Below, piece by piece: positions 61,765 through 64,000 of a stretch of 64,000 nucleotides of DNA. The notes beneath the pieces were generated by a model that had not been told where the DNA came from, did not search any database, and saw only the letters and a list, made by a program, of their open reading frames with translations. The DNA lies in contig JAZBRS010000026.1 of assembly GCA_037176725.1 (NCBI GenBank), positions 101,601,501 to 101,665,500 on the forward strand, in the 5' to 3' direction. The DNA comes from Posidonia oceanica. Its lineage: Eukaryota > Streptophyta > Magnoliopsida > Alismatales > Posidoniaceae. Both the position numbers and the translations under genes were made by a program. Within the stretch, counting starts at the first letter, position 1. Each line of letters starts with the position of its first letter.

Positions 61765-64000
61765 ATGGCCCAGTTTGCCGGTGAGTCCCAGTTTTCTATT
61801 GCCTTGGAGGGGATTTCCACTTCGACTCCCTCTGTGCCCCTCGTGATACCAGGGTTTCACCATCTGGTGCCTAGGGCACCCCAGTATGCTGCGAGGCATT
61901 GGCAAACCTACGCCCCTCGGATCCGATCACCGAGTCCATCTTGATGACCGCCACTCGCACTCCGGAGGCGCCTTTGACCCCTCTGTCCCAGGGCTATGTC
62001 ACTCTCGACACCCCTTCCACTAGGCGACCTTTGCTGTAGGATCCCTATCTTATGGACAGTCTGGGTCCTTACCTTTTCGATCTGGTCCCCCTCTGGCACT
62101 GCACTTCAGCATTCCCACTGACGGGACGCCTGACGTGCAGTATCAGCACCTGATGGAGACTGCCCAGAGACTGCATGGCATGGCTCTATCTGTTCGCCCT
62201 TCTTTCATTCCCGCTGCTCCTGAGATTCCCCTGCAACCTACTCCTGCATTTCAGGCTTTCCCCATTGCACTCCCGCCTAGACCATCACCCCAGCTACTCA
62301 CCGCATCGGCGATAGGGGTGCGGTTTCTACCTCCTGCATTACCACCACTCACCACACAGCATATCACTCCAGCACCTGGTGGCCAGTCCTTCGGGCTGGT
62401 TAGAGCACAGTACCCCACAGGCCCGCTACTCGACACCGCGCCTGTGCAGCCACTGTTGCCCCAGCACTCTGCATCACCCACTACACAGCATTCTATCTAT
62501 CCTTACCCCATGCATCAACAGTTTCCTACCCCAGCATGCATCCCATCATACACCGCACCCACGCACGGATACGCCGGCCATCACGTGGCATCACCAGCCC
62601 ACGTGATGGTGGATTTAGAGGAGCACCTCGGTGTGACCCAATTAGCGTATGTGGTCCCTGTCCTTGCTGCCCCATCACGTTTGGCAGCAAATCCAGACCC
62701 CATCAATAGTAGGGTGGACGTTCTAGAGAAGGCACTACGTCTAGTGCAGGGTGATGACCACCAGTCCTACCAATTCCGGGACCACTGATACTTTCCAGAG
62801 GCGGTGCTCCCATCGAAATTTCGTATCCCAGATTTTGATAAATACAATAGTAGAGGCTACCCCGTTGCCCATCTAAAGGCGTATTGCGGAGATCTCGCTC
62901 AGCTCCAGGCTGACGAGAGGTTGCTGATCTGCCTGTTCCAGAAGAGTTTGACCGGCCCAGCCCTCAAGTGGTTCACCTCGCTTGACATGACCGCCATTAA
63001 GACTTGGAACGACCTTAGGCAGGCGTTCCTGGAGTAATACTCCTTCAACCTCGACCTGGTCCCAAAGCGCGCAGACCTAGTCGCAACCAAGTAGAATCCC
63101 AACGAGCCGTTCGGGGAGTACGTCAGTCGTTGGCGTGCCCTTGCCTCACAGGTTCGAGATGGACCCTCTGACGAGGAGTCCATCGAGATCGTTATCAGGG
63201 GTGCGCAGCCTTCCACTGGGGCTCTGCTTAGCATTCAGCCTGTCACAACCTTTGCAGCACTGATTCAGACTGGCACTCGCGTAGAGAGTTCGTTATGGAG
63301 CGGCAACTTCCCTACACTCTCTGCGTTTGCCAAGCAGGCTACCACCAGCAACAACAGCAGCACCACCACCACCAACAACAGCAGCAGCAGTAGTAGCAGC
63401 AACCATTCCAGGAAGAAGGATTCTCCGAAGACCGCTGTCGCATATGTCGACTCCTCGCCTGCGCTTGTTCATCTGTCGGTTCGGCCTGCCCCGAATCAGG
63501 TAGTATATGCACCTGCATTAAGGGCACCCCCCACTCCACAAATCACAACCACCGCCCGACCGGTCTATCTTGCCGCACCGGTCCGGCAAAGGCAACACCA
63601 AGGGCAGAGACGACATTTCAGAGATCGGTGCCAATTCACCCCACTGGTGGAACCGCTGAGCGTCGTTCTCCCCAAGGTTGCGCCGTACCTGAGGTTTCTC
63701 GAGGTTCGCCCACTGCCAAATCAACTTCCGCCTTGGCATAAAGCGAATCTTTTCTGCGGCTTCCATCGAGCCGTAGGGCACTCGACGGATAGTTGTTTCA
63801 CGTTGCGAGACGCTGTGAAACACGAGGCATCCACTTTTGCACCTCCACCTGCATCTGCACCTGCATTAGGATTAGCATCTCCCCATTCCAGCATTGTCCA
63901 CCAGCCCCTACCGAAGCATTCCAATCCGGGAGGCGCGGGGACCTCGAGAATCCACTCTCTTTCCACCTCTTGGCCTGCCACGTCTGTGGTAGACCCCTCT
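61765..64000 (+). pseudogene. gag: Gag of element Y, interrupted and cut by window end
   Basis: Start at the ATG opening MAQFAGES. The N-terminal region is P/T/H-rich with early frameshifts (about 61900-62040). The middle is open from 62135 to a TGA at about 62788. The capsid block then runs from PSKFRIPDFDKYNSRG (about 62808) through ALKWFTSLDM, with TAA at 63035-63037 and TAG at about 63092, and GEYVSRWRALASQ. The sequence continues through an N/S/T-repeat stretch (63330-63405) and a knuckle (CGFHRAVGHSTDSC, about 63757-63798), and is still in the post-knuckle P/A-rich region at the window end. Confidence 0.85.

Larger units (their letters stand above)
59806..64000 (+). mobile_element. Element Y: 5' part of another Tat-type element
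   Basis: Plus-strand relic running off the right edge: a 5'-truncated LTR (59806-61189), a leader lacking its first 600 bp or so including the primer site, and gag from 61765. It is the nearest relative of E1 in leader and gag sequence. Confidence 0.82.

Overview
The window is plant nuclear DNA made almost entirely of nested Ty3/gypsy LTR retrotransposons. I see no host gene, tRNA, rRNA, CRISPR array or bacterial-style gene. The elements belong to the Tat branch (Ogre/Retand-like): very long LTRs, an internal order gag-protease-RT-RNase H-second (archaeal-type) RNase H-integrase, a primer binding site beginning TGGCGACTC, and large 3' untranslated regions filled with tandem repeats. The genome is probably a large, repeat-rich angiosperm; I cannot name the species.

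From the youngest to the oldest layer: (1) E2, minus strand, 31051-57374, is a 26.3-kb element with 5.45- and 5.60-kb LTRs that are nearly identical, and a perfect GTTGC target duplication. It sits inside the 3' LTR of (2) E1, plus strand, 9782-57801, which has an AGGGG target duplication and is about 21.7 kb without E2. E1 also carries a solo LTR (S, 20661-22828, duplication ATTAG) in its second RNase H. E1 sits inside (3) E0, a minus-strand remnant whose halves lie at 5334-9776 and 57807-59805. The outermost layer is two plus-strand relics: X (1 to about 5333, a gag gene joined straight to a 3' region, without pol) and Y (59806 to the window end, a truncated LTR followed by leader and gag).

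All internal regions follow one plan: LTR, tRNA-primer site, leader of about 1.2-1.3 kb, gag, protease, a low-complexity linker, RT, RNase H, aRNH, integrase, about 1 kb of purine/pyrimidine-rich spacer, then an extra ORF related to the plant mobile domain (PMD/DUF7745-like) in the position where retroviruses carry env, then hairpins and tandem arrays, the polypurine tract and the 3' LTR. In E2 the gag-pol frame is open for about 2,879 codons apart from three in-frame stops, and the PMD-like ORF is open apart from one stop. E1, E0, X and Y are decayed.

The points most worth a second look are the PMD-like ORF kept in three elements with a conserved 3' splice-site-like sequence before it, the arrays of short hairpins whose stems vary in a compensatory way around a constant loop, a second primer-site-like motif inside every LTR about 140-165 bp from its 3' end, and a strongly conserved LTR box.
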